From: Chrysaora quinquecirrha
Lineage: Eukaryota > Cnidaria > Scyphozoa > Semaeostomeae > Pelagiidae
Direction of reading: 5' to 3'
Length of the DNA: 64,000 bases
Assembly (NCBI GenBank): GCA_014526335.1
Contig: JACTAT010000371.1
Span: 675,501-739,500 of the forward strand
Shown here in pieces: positions 1 through 11,000 of the stretch. Within the stretch, counting starts at the first letter, position 1. Each line of letters starts with the position of its first letter. The notes beneath the pieces are model-generated. The model saw nothing but the letters and a program-made list of their open reading frames with translations. It was not told where the DNA came from and ran no database searches. The position numbers and the translations under genes were made by a program.

Positions 1-59
1 ACGTCACATTTGATCAATCTATAAAATTGATGTGTAAAACCAAATCAGTTCAGTTGTAA

Positions 60-955
60 CAAGTTGTTGTAGAGTGTGGAGTTTAAAATCATGGCTGCGC
101 TTTACGAAATTAGAGATGAAGAGGTTCTAATCAAGTCATCATTTGCTGTTCATTCTGGTTCTAACAAATGGTTGTTAGTACTGAAAGATAGGATTAAAGA
201 TGCATTGACTGTAAAATCAATGGGTATTTCTCATGCAGCACTGTCTCGTTCGTCTCTTTGAAATAGTTGATGAAAACATCAACGATCGATTTCAATTTCA
301 TGGAGAAGATGCTTAAAGTCTGTTTGAGAAGAACAAAGTACACATTCAATCAAAGCACTATTTTGGTATGATCACACAGTTTCTAACACTATACACTGAA
401 GTTTTGAGTAAAGAAGAAGTGTATGAGGATAAGCTGGAAATCTATCTGCAGAAGAATGATGAAAAGTTGAAAATCTACATGGAGAAAAATTCCCCTGTGA
501 AGCTTTGTCTTGGAATCCGAAGATAGAACAATGAGAAACCATCAAAGACGGAAATAAATCTAAAATAAGAAATGCTGAAAGCATTGCATGAAAAGTTTGC
601 CAATTTGATAATGCTTCCACCACAATCCCGCAAAAGACCAGCGATAGATGATGAGTAGATTCAAAAGAAGAAAAAGAAACAAGAAAAAGATCCAATAAAC
701 ATCGATGCTTAAGTGGAATAAGCATATAGTAAAGTTCTCCTGATATGTATTTTCAACAAGGCAAAAGAGTATTGTGAAAAGTGTGCAACTACAGAGATGT
801 GGTCATATAAAACTGATGTTACTGATCACAAGCAAGATTGCATGGTTCATAATGCTTTCAGATTTCTATCATTTCATATAAATTATGTCAACTCCGACAT
901 GCTGGCTGAAGGGAAAGAATTGTTTAAGAAATCAATGTTTGATGTGGCCGACTGA
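60..955 (+). pseudogene. Unrecognised coding remnant, multiple frames
   Basis: An open stretch starts at the ATG at 91 and ends at 261. Coding character continues in other frames: one acidic, lysine-rich stretch runs from about 264 to 525, and another at about 765-950 has paired cysteines (EYCEKCATTEMWS) and ends MFDVAD. The pieces are separated by stops and frame changes, so this looks like one decayed gene or element ORF. I do not recognise the family. The 91-261 frame has no signal peptide or obvious domain. It could also be the internal coding part of an unidentified transposon. Confidence 0.3.
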
Positions 956-959
956 ATCA

Positions 960-1786
960 AACAATCAAATCCAGAGTTTGAAATCTGCATGATGACTTAT
1001 CTCATCCAAGTCTCTTCACATCAATGTATCTGCTGCAAATATTGAGCAGAATAATAAACAATTTAATCACTGCACTTGTTTAGACTGAACGTTGTTATAA
1101 TGATAGTTGTTATTCATGAATATATTAGACATAAGCTCCTTAATAAAATCTATATAAATACAATATAAGAGAATTTCAAAAATATAGACAACTTTATTTA
1201 AACGTTTCGATCTATGATCTTCATCAGTAACTGTTCTTACAATGATTTGGGGCCTACTTAAATACCTATATTACAATGGGGTAACAACACAATAACAACC
1301 TATCATGGGAGCCTGCCTAATACAACATAATGAATAAGACGAAATTATGGGGAGGGCCGTGGAGAAAAAGACAATAGAAAGGGAAAGACAAAGATATGAT
1401 ATTTACCATTAAAACTTGTGCCTTGTGAAGCTGCCCTCATTGGTATGTGTTGAATATTGTCATCAGCAACATTTTCTACGATTGCATTAAGTTCTGTCAC
1501 TACAGTTAAAACAAATTTTAAAATATGTTTGCCTCCCCTTTGAGCCTTCTAACTTAATTAGTTTCACATACTAATTATAATCTCTTACCCTTCTTCAATT
1601 TTGACATTTCTTAAACTTGTACAATGCCTTCTTGTTCAACAAGCGCCTTTCTCTGTAGATTTTGTTCCTGTTCAGTTTAAAAATATTCAGTATTCAGGAT
1701 AGCAGGCTTTGGTTTTGTAACATTCGGGAGATCATTTTTAAAAAAAGTTATTTTACATTTTTAAAATAAAAATGGCTGCTACCTAT
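960..1786. other. No gene recognised
   Basis: AT-rich sequence without a convincing ORF, RNA gene or repeat structure. Nothing further can be supported here. Confidence 0.4.
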
Positions 1787-2051
1787 TTATGTAATTTGAT
1801 GGACATGCTGAAAAGACACTCCACGGGTTTCAATGATGCTTAGGATGTCATCCACTGCCAGCTGAATTCCATCTTGGTGAAATGCTGTAATGGTTGCATA
1901 GCCTTCCCCAACACACATCCCAAATGACCAATTTTTCTTTCCTCCTAGACGTTGCAACCTGGTCTCTCCTGCAATTTTTATATGCAAAGTTGCATCTTCA
2001 TTGGTTGCATTTTCTGCTAAGAAGTTGGCATCAAAAGAGTCGTCTACAAGA
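1787..2051 (-). CDS. Probable terminal exon of an unknown protein
   Basis: On the minus strand a pyrimidine-rich tract ending TTTTCTTGTAG sits just above 2051, a good splice acceptor. It is followed by about 87 codons to a stop at 1787. The reading frame begins DDSFDANFLAENATNED and ends SFQHVHQIT. The composition is that of a soluble folded protein with no low-complexity bias, unlike the surrounding repeat DNA. The family is not recognised. The upstream exons would lie at higher coordinates and I could not identify them. It may be a real last exon or a relic. Confidence 0.4.
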
Positions 2052-2217
2052 AAAGACAAAAAATATTAAAGGTAGTTTATATTACTTCATTATTTCTTGA
2101 TCATTCTATGCAAGGAATCATTATTGATCTCAATTAATTCTCATTCAGTTTTGCGATATTATCTACAGGATTTCAGAGCAGATTTTTATTTACAAATTAA
2201 GATCTGCATGAGGGCAA

Positions 2218-2630
2218 TTTTATAGTAGACTAGCCCTTGCCCGAGTGAGACCACCGCCTCGCAAGGACCTCCGCTTTCAAGGACTTCCTCCTCCCAAGGA
2301 CTCTTGGGTGAGGGGATTAAGCCTTTAATTTGCTATACTTGCTGTGAATGTTAATCTTAATATTAATCCTAATCTTACTTATTTTAATGTCAATCACTTA
2401 ATGTCAATCATATTCTTAGTTTTGGTCTTTGTGTTAGACTGAAATTTAAAACTTAATGCTAATTTTTACCCTAGTCTTGAACTTAACGTATAGTTAATCA
2501 TAATCTTAATCTCAATCTTGATGTTAGCCTTGTCTTAGTCTTAAACTTTAAATGAATCTCAATCTTGAATTTTAACTTAACTTCAACTTAAATTTCAAAA
2601 TAAATTTAAATCCGATCCTCAACTTAAAAT
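2218..2630 (+). repeat. Dispersed repeat with a degenerate TTAATC-type tail
   Basis: The head contains TATAGTAGACTAGCCCTTGC, then AGACCACCGCCTC. It is followed by some 300 bp of degenerate repeats built from TTAATCTTAA-like words. A homologous copy in the opposite orientation occupies about 41340-41870, with the same head (rc: TAGTAGACTAGCTCTTGCCC) and the same type of tail. Two copies with a shared head and tail mark a dispersed repeat family with an internal degenerate satellite. Confidence 0.6.
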
Positions 2631-2639
2631 GCGTCTTAA

Positions 2640-3310
2640 TGTTGCTTGCAACATAAGAATAAAGCAGTTTAAACTTAACCGTTGCTGCTCATGTTCCTTA
2701 GTTTTGTGTTTCTTGTTGCTGTTCAGTCCTACCTTAGCTTGTTCTTTATTACGGTCATCAGTCCTGTTTCTTAACCTTGTTATTGCTCATTTTCTTCGGT
2801 CCTGTTGTCCTGTTTCTTTGCCATGTTACTCCGTCTTGTTTCTTTTCATGGTATTCAGCCCTGTTCCTTCGTCCTGTTCCCTAGGCTTGTTCTAATTAAT
2901 GTTCCCCAGTCCTGTTTCTGGGTCCTGTTCCTAAGCCTTGTCACTGCTCGCATTCTTCAGTCCTGTTTGTTCGTCCTTTTCCCTAGTCTTGTTCTTATTA
3001 ATGTTCCTCAGTCCTGTTGGTCACTCCTGTTCCCCAGCCTTGTTATTGCTCATGTTCTTTCGTTCTGTTTCTGTGCTATGTTACTCCGTCTTGTTTCTTT
3101 TCATGGTCTTCAGTCCTGTTCCTTCGTCTTGTTACGTAGTCTTGTTCTGATTCATGTTCCTCAGTCCTGTTTCTCGGTCCAGTTCCTTAGTCTTGTTGTT
3201 ACTTATGTTCTTCAGTTCTGTTCCTGTGTCATATTCCTTAGTCTTGTTTTTATTCATGGTCGTCAGTCCTGTTCGTTAGTATGTTCCTCAGTCTGGTTAT
3301 TATTCATGTA
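2640..3310. repeat. Degenerate minisatellite, about 60-bp period
   Basis: Repeated words CAGTCCTGTT, CTTGTT and ATGTTCCTCAGTCC recur at roughly 30-bp half-periods and 60-bp full periods. Translation gives a 20-residue hydrophobic repeat (units containing LVLINVPQSC), but this is a by-product of the DNA period: no start context, domain or conservation supports a protein. Higher-order blocks recur near 2820-2850 and 3070-3110. Confidence 0.75.
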
Positions 3311-3559
3311 GAGTTATAAAAATTGTATTTAAATTCAACTTGTATTTAAATTCAACATTGCTTAGATTTAATTTGTTAAAATTTATGTTGAAACTTGAAA
3401 AGAATAATGTTACATTTAAACAGAATTTGATTTGAAATTTAATTCAAAGTGAAAAGGCGGAAGTTGCTGTCACTACATGTTTTGCGGAAGTCATGTCAGT
3501 GATCACGCACGCACAACAGCAAACAGCGAGGACAGCGAGGTGAAGATGTTTTTGAGAGC

Positions 3560-4139
3560 GAAAATTCGCTGATGAATTCTTAATGTTTTGAATCATTTCA
3601 AAAGGAAATCGTCCGGTATGTCCAGAATATGTAAATCCACAAGGAATCCCAGGGTAAGTTTTGTTAACAGAGCTTGGCGATTTAAAAACAAAGGCGCCAA
3701 TTCGCCTCGATGTCTTACGACGAAAACCCATGCTGTGAAGACAATTGTGAAATTGTTCGAAACGTCGTGTTACGAAAGTCAAAAACGGGAAGCCCCAATT
3801 ACCCCAGAAGAGAGAGAAGAAAGAGAAATTAGGGGCCGGTGGCAAGCCTACCCCTAAGTCTGCGAGGAAAGAAAGCAGTTCGAGTTGGGCAGCTTGCACG
3901 GCAACCGAGGAATGACTATCAGCAAAACGCGCGTAGCTTCGATCTCTATTTTAGTATATGCATTCAACCATCAAGCACCCAAAACAAAATTTTCCTTCAA
4001 CCCACCCCCCAACATATTCCCGGATACTCAGCCTGATTCTCTGGAGGAACTTTTCAATAAACAGCCTCCCAAGGTTCATCTAAACCCATCAACAGGAATT
4101 GTACAATCCTCAGTCCAGTCTTTCTTACCATTGAATTAA
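3560..4139 (+). repeat. Dispersed repeat copy with GRWxAYP coding relic
   Basis: The segment around 3770-3860 is homologous, in reverse, to 39890-40000 and 41950-42040. Shared features are GGGGTAATTGGGGCT on the reverse strand and, translated, a pattern of TPxE/K.....GRWxAYP (here GRWQAYP, at 39.9 kb GRWLAYP). Conservation of this peptide pattern between divergent copies hints that the family once encoded a protein, perhaps a gag or ORF1-like one. An 84-residue open frame to 4139 follows but is not recognised. Confidence 0.4.
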
Positions 4140-4257
4140 TTATTAATTATTCTATGGGCATAAAAACGAGCACTTTGTTTTCTTTCTTTTGCATATATAA
4201 TGTTTTGCCTAGCAATATTTTAAATAAAACATCTTCAGAAACTAAAATAGTCTAACA

Positions 4258-5145
4258 TTGAACTTAAAATGCATAACAATAAATACCCATGGTCTGAAGG
4301 ACTTTTGCAAATGTGAGATCATCTTCCGGTGGGTTAAGAACCAAAATCAGGATGTTATCTTCTTGCAAGAAACACACCTTTCCTCGGCTGATCTTGATCT
4401 GTTAAAACAGGAATGGGACGGCCATTTATCTCCTGGCAACAGCCACAGTGCAGGAGTTTGTATGCTTTTTTCTCGCAAACAAAATTTTAAAACAATTTCT
4501 CAATCACATAACCCCATCATCAGTGATTTCAGCGAATATTCAGTTTGCAATGTCTATTCTCCTAACCATGTCTCCCAGCGCAAAGACTTTTTTGATTCTT
4601 TAAATTTTGTTTTGAAAGGGGGTATCCCAACAATCTTTGGTGGAGACTTTCACTGTATTGAAGATTCCTTTTTGGATAAGAACGGTGGCGACTCCGATTT
4701 AGCAATAATGGCTCTAAGAGCGTTGCAACAGCTCAATGTCACCTATGATCTAAAGGATGTTTTCCGACACTTGAATCCATTAATGCGTAATTTCACATGG
4801 ACAAACACCGATGGTACAATCTCTTGTCTGTTTGATAAGTTTTATGTGTCTGGAGATAATTTTCGTAATTGTAGTTATTCTAACATAGTTGTTTCTCCAT
4901 ATTTCGATCATGATGCTCCAAGCATCTCTTTTAGACTCCCTAACTCTTTGAAAAAGGGTCCGGGGGTTTGGAAATTTAATACCTCCCTCTCAGATAATTC
5001 TGCTTTTGTCGATAAAATAAAATCTTTCTGGTCCCATTGGCAGCTACAGAAGATTGACTTCCGAGATTTAAATGCCTGGTGGGATATTGCGAAACCTGAA
5101 ATTAAACATATCGCCATGAAACTCTTAGTCCGGGAGTCTAACTAA
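4258..5145 (+). pseudogene. LINE ORF2 N-terminal part: APE-type endonuclease (U2-type LINE)
   Basis: A 295-codon frame encodes an apurinic/apyrimidinic-endonuclease-like domain that nicks target DNA in Tx1/L1-class LINEs. Visible family motifs in order: start MNLKCITINTHGL (metal-site N), DVIFLQETHL (catalytic E), FGGDFHCIED (GDFN-like, His replacing Asn), and FDHDAPSISF (SDH-like, F for S). A WKFNTSL segment typical of this LINE group follows. The frame stops at 5145, where non-LINE sequence begins; the RT part resumes near 6290. It is closest to the minus-strand LINE at 16.7-19.9 kb (shared DSFLDKNGGD/DSFLDKSGGD), both being linked to U2. Altered catalytic residues and loss of the rest make it inactive. 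Confidence 0.85.
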
Positions 5146-6280
5146 AATTATCATCATTTGTGGGAAAAAAATTTTATAAAGCTGAAACTTTGCACAGAGT
5201 CTCCCTAGGGTATGTTGATTACGGGAAAAAATTCCCCATGATTCCAACTGGGAGAACCCTCTTTTCCAGCCCTTTTTGTGATTGAACATGCGCGAAAAAG
5301 CGGAAATAAAAGTTTCTTCAAATATAGACATATTATATATCACTTTTTCGGAAATTTCACGCTGAACAACTTTTTATATGCCGTAAAAGGCTAAAAATGA
5401 AGTGGTAACCAGTTGTTTGACACATAATGTTTTAATAATTGTCTCAGGTTAACTTTTTATATAGACAGGGAATTTTCTCCAACAAACTGGCGGAGAGGGT
5501 AACTGGGGATTTTTCACTTGTTTCTACTTCTTGATAGTAGTACCTTTAAATTTTCAAGGGTGTCCAAAAAATTTTTATCCAAGTTGTCACGTGATTGATG
5601 ACGTAAATGGTGACGTTCAGAGAAAATGATAGTCAGCAAACTTGAAACCAAATAGCATCAATCAAGAAGAATGAAGAACTGAACAAAGTATACCAAAAAA
5701 CCTATATCCTAAAACCGAAATTTTAAAATATATGATGTGTGAAAGCTATCGATGAGGTCATCAAAAGTGATACTTGAAAAGTAATAAAAACATTTTTTTC
5801 GTTATTTTTACGTCGAAAGTAGCTCTTATTTCATCTATTGTCGCAGCAGCTAAATCGAAATTCTCCAGTCATTGCATAAGCTACGCCATAACTGGCTGAA
5901 ACACGGAGGTCCTTTGTTTCCCACACAATCAACCTGAGGTCTGTTGCTAAGGGAGAGTTATGGAAGGAAATCCTCAACGTTTAACGACCAATTGTTTGGT
6001 GCATTCCTGTGGCCTCAGGGGGTGGCTGCATACTGTGCAACCCTTGTTTTCCTTTGCTCCCGGTCCAATATCACAACAAAAGTGCTGGTATTTGCAACTC
6101 AAGGAGTGAGGTGTAAGCAGCCCGCTACCGAAGCTGTCTTGATGACACACCTACAACTGGGGTGCTCAACACCATGACGTTAATAGAATTATGAGACGTA
6201 TGAACTTTTGACCCATCTTTATCAGCTTCGCTTCATTATGGCAATTTACAACAATGTGCCCTCATGTGTCCTAAATAACA
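5146..6280. other. Sequence interrupting the LINE, origin unknown
   Basis: Between the endonuclease and RT parts of the U2-type LINE lies about 1.1 kb that has no LINE similarity I can see and no clear terminal repeats. It replaces the linker and first RT motifs. It may be one or more old insertions, or a deletion plus insertion. A 77-codon frame at 5944-6177 shows no recognisable domain. Confidence 0.4.
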
Positions 6281-6289
6281 GTCATTCTT

Positions 6290-7510
6290 CTAGAAAGTTC
6301 TTTCTCCAATGAGGGGCCCACCAAGGATGCCCTCTTTCTCCTTTATTGTACTGTTTGGTAGCAGAAACACTCAATAATGCAGTCCAAAATAATAGTCTTG
6401 TATGTGGATCACCACTTCCTGGCTCCGTTTCACTGGCTAAAATCATCCAATATGTGGATGACACAACTATCCTTGTCACCGATGATGATTAAGTTAAAGA
6501 AGCTTTCAAATCCGTCCTAACTTTGAAGCTGGATCAGGCTCAAAAGTCAATTTCTCGAAAGAGAAATCCAAAGGTATCTGGTTCGGGAAATATAAAGCCT
6601 GTGCTTCAGGTTCTGTCCAAGAACTAAATTGGACTTTTGAGGATATTGAAATCCTTGGTGTCTCTTTGGCTCAAATGAGGCAATCAACGATGCTTTTACT
6701 AAACATGTCAACAAACTGGAGAAACATTTCCTGGCTTGGTTGAATCGCTCTCTATCATTGCATGGAAAAGTAATGATCATTAATACACTTGGCTTTCCGG
6801 TCTTATTTGCTTCTCTACTGTCTCTCCTATTCCTCCTAACATCCTAACAAGAATCTATACCCTTGTATTCAACTTCTTATGGTCTTCTAGAAACGAACTC
6901 GTCAAACGAGAAGTCATCTATCAACCCCGAGATAAAGGGGGCTTAGGCCTCATTAACCTCCGGCTGAAGAATCAAGCCCACCTAGTGCGCTCCTTACACA
7001 AAATTTGCGATCAAGGAGCAAATGTTCAATGGATTTTCATTGCTCGATATTGGATTGATCGCACTCCTTCGAAATACTCTACCTTATGGTCTGTTGTTAG
7101 AAGTAATACCATGCAAAATTCACTATATCGTCCTCCCCTCTACGATATTTTGCTATGGCTTGTAAATAAGCTTACCGCTGATATCAAATCATTTAATTCT
7201 GATAGCTTAAATGTACGCAACTTATAAATTTATCTTAAATAGGTTGCAGATTGAACCTCGATTGCAAGAAATTTAGGAGATCGTCTTCCAATTACGCAAT
7301 CTCCCTTGGAATAGTGTCTGGTCCTCCTCTCTTCATGGGCTATCTAAAGGATACGAAAATGATGTTTCCTGGAAAATTACCCATCGCGTTTTGAAAACTT
7401 CAAACTATCTAAAATCCTCGGGCCTTAAAACCGATGGTCTATGGATACGCTGCAATAAAGCTGAAACCATCGAGCATGTGTTTTTTGGAATGCCCTGTCG
7501 CTAAAGAAAT
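6290..7510 (+). pseudogene. LINE ORF2 reverse transcriptase and C-terminal remnants
   Basis: In alternating frames one reads a decayed RT: a degenerate PLLYCxVAETL segment following the usual GCPLSP position, and then IIQYVDDTTILVTDDD, the YxDD catalytic box (about 6438-6487). Thumb-type residues follow, and near 7450-7500 the zinc-finger-like CNKAETIEHVFFGMPC of the C-terminal zf-RVT domain. Several stops and frameshifts separate these blocks. It belongs to the same element as 4258-5145. Confidence 0.8.
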
Positions 7511-8055
7511 TTGGATTTATTTCAAAGGCATTTTGTAATCATATCTGGAAAAGTAGATGCAAAACTGTTTATGACAAGAAATTTCAAAGTAGTAAGCAAA
7601 TTATCGTCGAAAATAAAAAATGTATTGCAAGATGGAATCACGATGGCTTTTAACACCATATCAATCAATGGAGGAAAGACTCACAAGTCTTTCACTGTAA
7701 ATAGTTTAATTGCAAGTGTAGAAAATAATTCAATTAAATTCAACCTTTGATTTTTAACGATTTCAACTAGGCATATATCCACATTCCATTATTACATGAA
7801 CAATACTCTGAGCCAGTAATTACAATTGTATTAAGTACGCTTGACCATTATCTCTGATTCAATGTGTTTCATAACAGTATGATATGGAATTAACACAGTA
7901 TCACTGTAATTAATTAGTTTTGATCAACATAATTTTTGTATCATTGTAATTAATCTGCTTTCATGTACACTGCCTTTGCCATGTCTATGTAGGGCCCTGC
8001 AGGTGTATCTACTGCTTAATAGGGGGCACCTCCAAATACTATAAAATGAAAAAAA

Positions 8056-8203
8056 TATCTGTTCTTATCAGCTTAATTTCTGATATGCACCCAAGGGTGC
8101 TCAAATATTAAACTGATTTTTGGAATTTGTCCGTGGGTCTGAAGCTTGCTTCCCTCCGGACACGGGTTGTCTTGGTATTGCAGTGCCGCCATGGATGGCC
8201 CAA
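8056..8203 (+). ncRNA. U2 snRNA gene, 3' part (5' end replaced by LINE)
   Basis: The sequence begins at U2 position 37 (TATCTGTTCTTATCAGC) and runs through the stem-loop IIa region, the Sm-type site GATTTTTGG, stem-loop III and the 3' stem-loop to the GGCCC end. It matches the complete minus-strand U2 at 36178-36363 apart from scattered substitutions (for example TTAATTTC for TTAATATC). The first 36 nt, including most of the branch-site pairing region, are absent because a LINE ends there. It cannot give a functional U2. Confidence 0.93.
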
Positions 8204-8573
8204 CCCCTAATCTTGAAGTGTCAAACAAGCAACAAAGCAAACCTTCTACAATGCCACATCTCTTTCTGTTGTCATCGTCTTGCCAACAGCAGTGCAGCAA
8301 CAAGAGGATGCCTTGGCAATCCATCTCTCACATTCCACACATCAAGTATCATTATGCCTGAAGCAGCGTGTGTTCTGCCTTATTCATTCGACCTTTCACC
8401 ACCACATAGCATGAGTGGCTTGCGACAGCGACGAGTCACACCAAATCTGTTCTTATCCTATGCCAATCTCAATGGAATGGAACTGCCACCCTTTCACTTG
8501 TGGTCTGTTGCCGATGTACCACATTTCAAACGAGAAATTCCTGAATGATGCTCTCTCTGCAAAAAAAATTTGC
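8204..8573 (+). promoter_or_regulatory. U2-U1 intergenic spacer with U1 upstream region
   Basis: The spacer is homologous to 35813-36177 (minus). The most conserved part is the last 60 bp before U1 (ACCACATTT.AAACGAGAA, then TTCCTGAA.GA.GCTC.CTCTGC), ending just upstream of the U1 start. Its position fits the proximal sequence element and initiation region of snRNA genes. That function is inferred from position and conservation between the two copies; no canonical PSE consensus is known for this species. Confidence 0.5.
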
Positions 8574-8597
8574 ATACTAACCTGATGGGGAAGAGGT
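8574..8597 (+). ncRNA. U1 snRNA gene, 5' fragment (24 nt)
   Basis: ATACTAACCTGATGGGGAAG matches the U1 5' end, whose canonical start is ATACTTACCTG, with one change in the 5'-splice-site-pairing region (T to A) and one G-to-A-type change relative to the copy at 35790-35812. It is followed directly by LINE sequence instead of the rest of stem-loop I. It is the upstream flank of the U1-type LINE insertion. Confidence 0.85.
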
Positions 8598-9179
8598 GTA
8601 CTATCATGGACCCGTGAGGTAATAGTGCTGTGGAAGTCAATGCTATAGAGGTCACTCAAGATTGGGCATCTTTGGTTGAAAATGCAGATATGAATCGTCA
8701 TCTACAACATTGGTTAACGTCCTCTTGTCAAAATCTATCATTTTGCCATCACAACCAGAACATCCATTACCCATTACACCAATTTGATCACATCCTACCC
8801 TTATTACAATTCCATTTGCATCACCTAAAATCTCCAATCTTAAAATACAAGAACAACTACATCCTCACAGCAAAGTCATGAACATATGGCGTCAAACATA
8901 TCAAGAATTCCCCTACATTTTCACAGGAAAACGTCTTTGCACAGTTTACCCAAATCCATGTCATGCCAGAAAATTCTATTATCATACAGATGACGTCATT
9001 CAATATGCATGCATTGCAACTCAACTCATCACCTAACCATCAACTGCAACCTCAGGGATCTGAAGCTCTGCTTCCACTGTGGGGACGACAGCCCCAACTA
9101 CCGTGACTATGAAACACGACTGAATAGTGACAGACACAAAACAAACAATACAGAATGACAACAAACCTCTGACAGTGAC

Positions 9180-9959
9180 ATGAACAGTCACAGTGACGGC
9201 AACAGTGACAACCACAGTGACACTGACAATTTTGACGGTGACACAGTTATACTCTCCAACTATGACAGTGACTTAGATAGGCCACTGCCTAAGAACAGAC
9301 GTAGGCCCTTACACACAGGACAACAACAACAACAAAACAGTGACAGCGAGACAGACCAACAGGACAGACCAGCAGGACCTAAGTATAGGCTTAGGCCCTT
9401 GCCAACGCAACAACAATAACAACAACAACATCACAGTGACTCACACCCACAGGACGTAACACAGTTTGACACCTGCAGCGGTAGTCAGGTCGAGGACCCC
9501 ATCTCCATCTCCCATACAACACCTTCAGAAATAACTCCATCTTTTGACTCATCGCTATCCGACACCACTATTCAACAATCACCAGCATCTCAAAGGGCCT
9601 CCCAGTCAATTCTACAAACAGCTCAAGTTCCATTGCCTCAACCAACACAAACTCCATCTACGTCCACCCCTAACCCCACTGATCTGCAACACCATTCTTC
9701 ACCCTTGACACCAATCACAACAACACCATATACAATCACTCCAGCCATTGCCTCTGCTCTATTCCAATTTTCTGCTCCATCTACACAAACATCATCGCCA
9801 ATAATTCCATTCACCCAACCAACCTCAACACTCCAACAAACAAGAACGTACTCACACAGCAAAAGACCTATGGAATCATCATCATCATCATCATCTAAAC
9901 AGACCTCCCTGGACTTGACAGAGAAAGCAAAGATGAAGAAGAAAAAACATAAAAAATAA
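9180..9959 (+). pseudogene. LINE ORF1 C-terminal part, Q/S/T-rich
   Basis: Two open blocks (9180-9419 and 9633-9959) encode the low-complexity C-terminal half of ORF1: an aspartate/serine-rich segment containing DTDNFDGDTVILSNYDSD, glutamine runs, a proline/threonine-rich region, a serine run and a lysine-rich end (KMKKKKHKK). The same order is seen in the intact frame at 34092-35780. A knuckle remnant lies just upstream (about 9005-9120, containing CNLRDLKLCFHCGDD-like residues in another frame). ORF1 proteins of this class bind the LINE RNA. Confidence 0.75.
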
Positions 9960-10094
9960 CTCTCAGCTATAATTAACATTCATATTTCCTTTTTCTCTCT
10001 CTCTCTCTCTCTTCTCATTTCCATTCCTTAATCATTATTTAATTTTTAGACGAATAGTTAAAACATGAATTGTGTCCCAAATCCCTAAACTTCA

Positions 10095-11000
10095 ATGCCC
10101 TCAATACTTAGTATAAATGTCAACGGGTTGAATGACAACCTGAAGGAAGAAGCCATTTTCCGCAACATAAATACAGATAAACCGGATATTGTTTTTTGGC
10201 AGGAAACCCACTTAAATTCAAACACTAAAAATCCCATCATTTCTGACAATAGATGGAAGGGCACTAAAATTCATTCCATTTCTCCAAATAATTTTGCAGG
10301 TGTTAGCACTCTCATTTCTGAAAATTTCAATGCAACTATACATTCTAATGCCATTTGCCAAGAAGGAAACTACATTTTTACTGACTTGACCTATGACAAT
10401 CACCGCTTTCTATTGATAAATGTATATGCTCCCGCAGGAGGTAATAAAACACAAACAAGAAAAGATAAATTTTCTGAACTTCATTCTAAGATCCAAAATT
10501 ATGCTGATGTTGAATTTATTATTTATAGTAGTGATTTCAATACAGTTCTTGATACAAATTTAGACAGAAGTAGGGACATAACTTACATTTTCAGATCAAA
10601 AAATCCTCTAATTGAGACCATTAATGAAAATGATTTACAAGATATTTGAAGAACCTTTCACCCAGATGAAAAGCAATTTACATACAAAAGCCCAGTTGGA
10701 ACGTACAGCAGACTTGACAGATTTTATACCTCAAAAGCTACACTGCACTATTTTACAAAATGTGAAATTGTTCCTTTTCCTCACTCTGATCATCAAAAAC
10801 TGTTACTAGTTCTTGACTTTGACAAAATAAAGCGTGGAAAGGGGGTATGGAAAATGAATACGTCCATCTTGCAACAACAAGAATATCAAATTGCAATGTC
10901 TGGTTTTCTCCAGTTTTGGATTTCCATATTTGATGACTTTTACAATCCACTTGATTGGTGGGATAAAGCTAAAAAACAAATAGCAAAAATTACTAAGCAA
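10095..11000 (+). pseudogene. LINE ORF2 APE endonuclease domain (U1-type)
   Basis: The frame starts MPSILSINVNGLNDN, like the minus-strand copy at 25311. It continues with IVFWQETHLN (catalytic E), FIIYSSDFNTVLD (GGDFN changed to SSDFN) and, after a stop at 10647, the DRFYTS and SDHQKLL motifs in another frame, then MNTSILQQQEYQ...WWDKAKKQIAKITKQ. The stop, the frameshift and the altered GGDFN motif show it is inactive. It is truncated before the RT. Confidence 0.85.

Larger units (their letters stand above)
4258..8055 (+). mobile_element. Tx1/L1-type LINE inserted in U2 snRNA gene (5' incomplete)
   Basis: Components in order: endonuclease (4258-5145), foreign or unalignable sequence (5146-6280), RT and C-terminal remnants (6290-7510), AT-rich 3' region, and an A-rich end at about 8049-8055. 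It joins U2 snRNA at TATCTG. The 3' region carries a short inverted repeat (AGGTG...CACCT, about 7998-8028) shortly before the tail. The junction lies within the GUAGUA branch-site-recognition segment of U2, so this is a site-specific insertion of the kind described for Keno-type elements. ORF1 was not found upstream. Confidence 0.75.
8598..11000 (+). mobile_element. U1-targeting Tx1-type LINE, plus strand, 3' part lost
   Basis: Starts at the U1 5' fragment and includes a degenerate ORF1 (8606-9959), a 135-bp spacer with a (CT) run near 9995-10012, and the ORF2 endonuclease (10095-11000). Its start aligns with the LINE copy at 35789 (shared ATGGACC.GT.AGGTAATAGTGC). The ORF1 ATG at 8616 is followed after three codons by TGA, so ORF1 is dead. 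LINE similarity stops abruptly at ITKQ (about 11000) and MULE-associated sequence begins. Loss of the 3' end cannot come from ordinary retrotransposition and implies later recombination or insertion. Confidence 0.85.

Noticed and set aside
2629..3311. 168-residue hydrophobic repeat protein
   Set aside because: The 20-residue repeat simply reflects a 60-bp DNA minisatellite; no start context or domain.
8120..8548. 142-residue ORF across U2 and the U2-U1 spacer
   Set aside because: It overlaps the U2 gene body; a chance open frame in non-coding RNA and promoter DNA.
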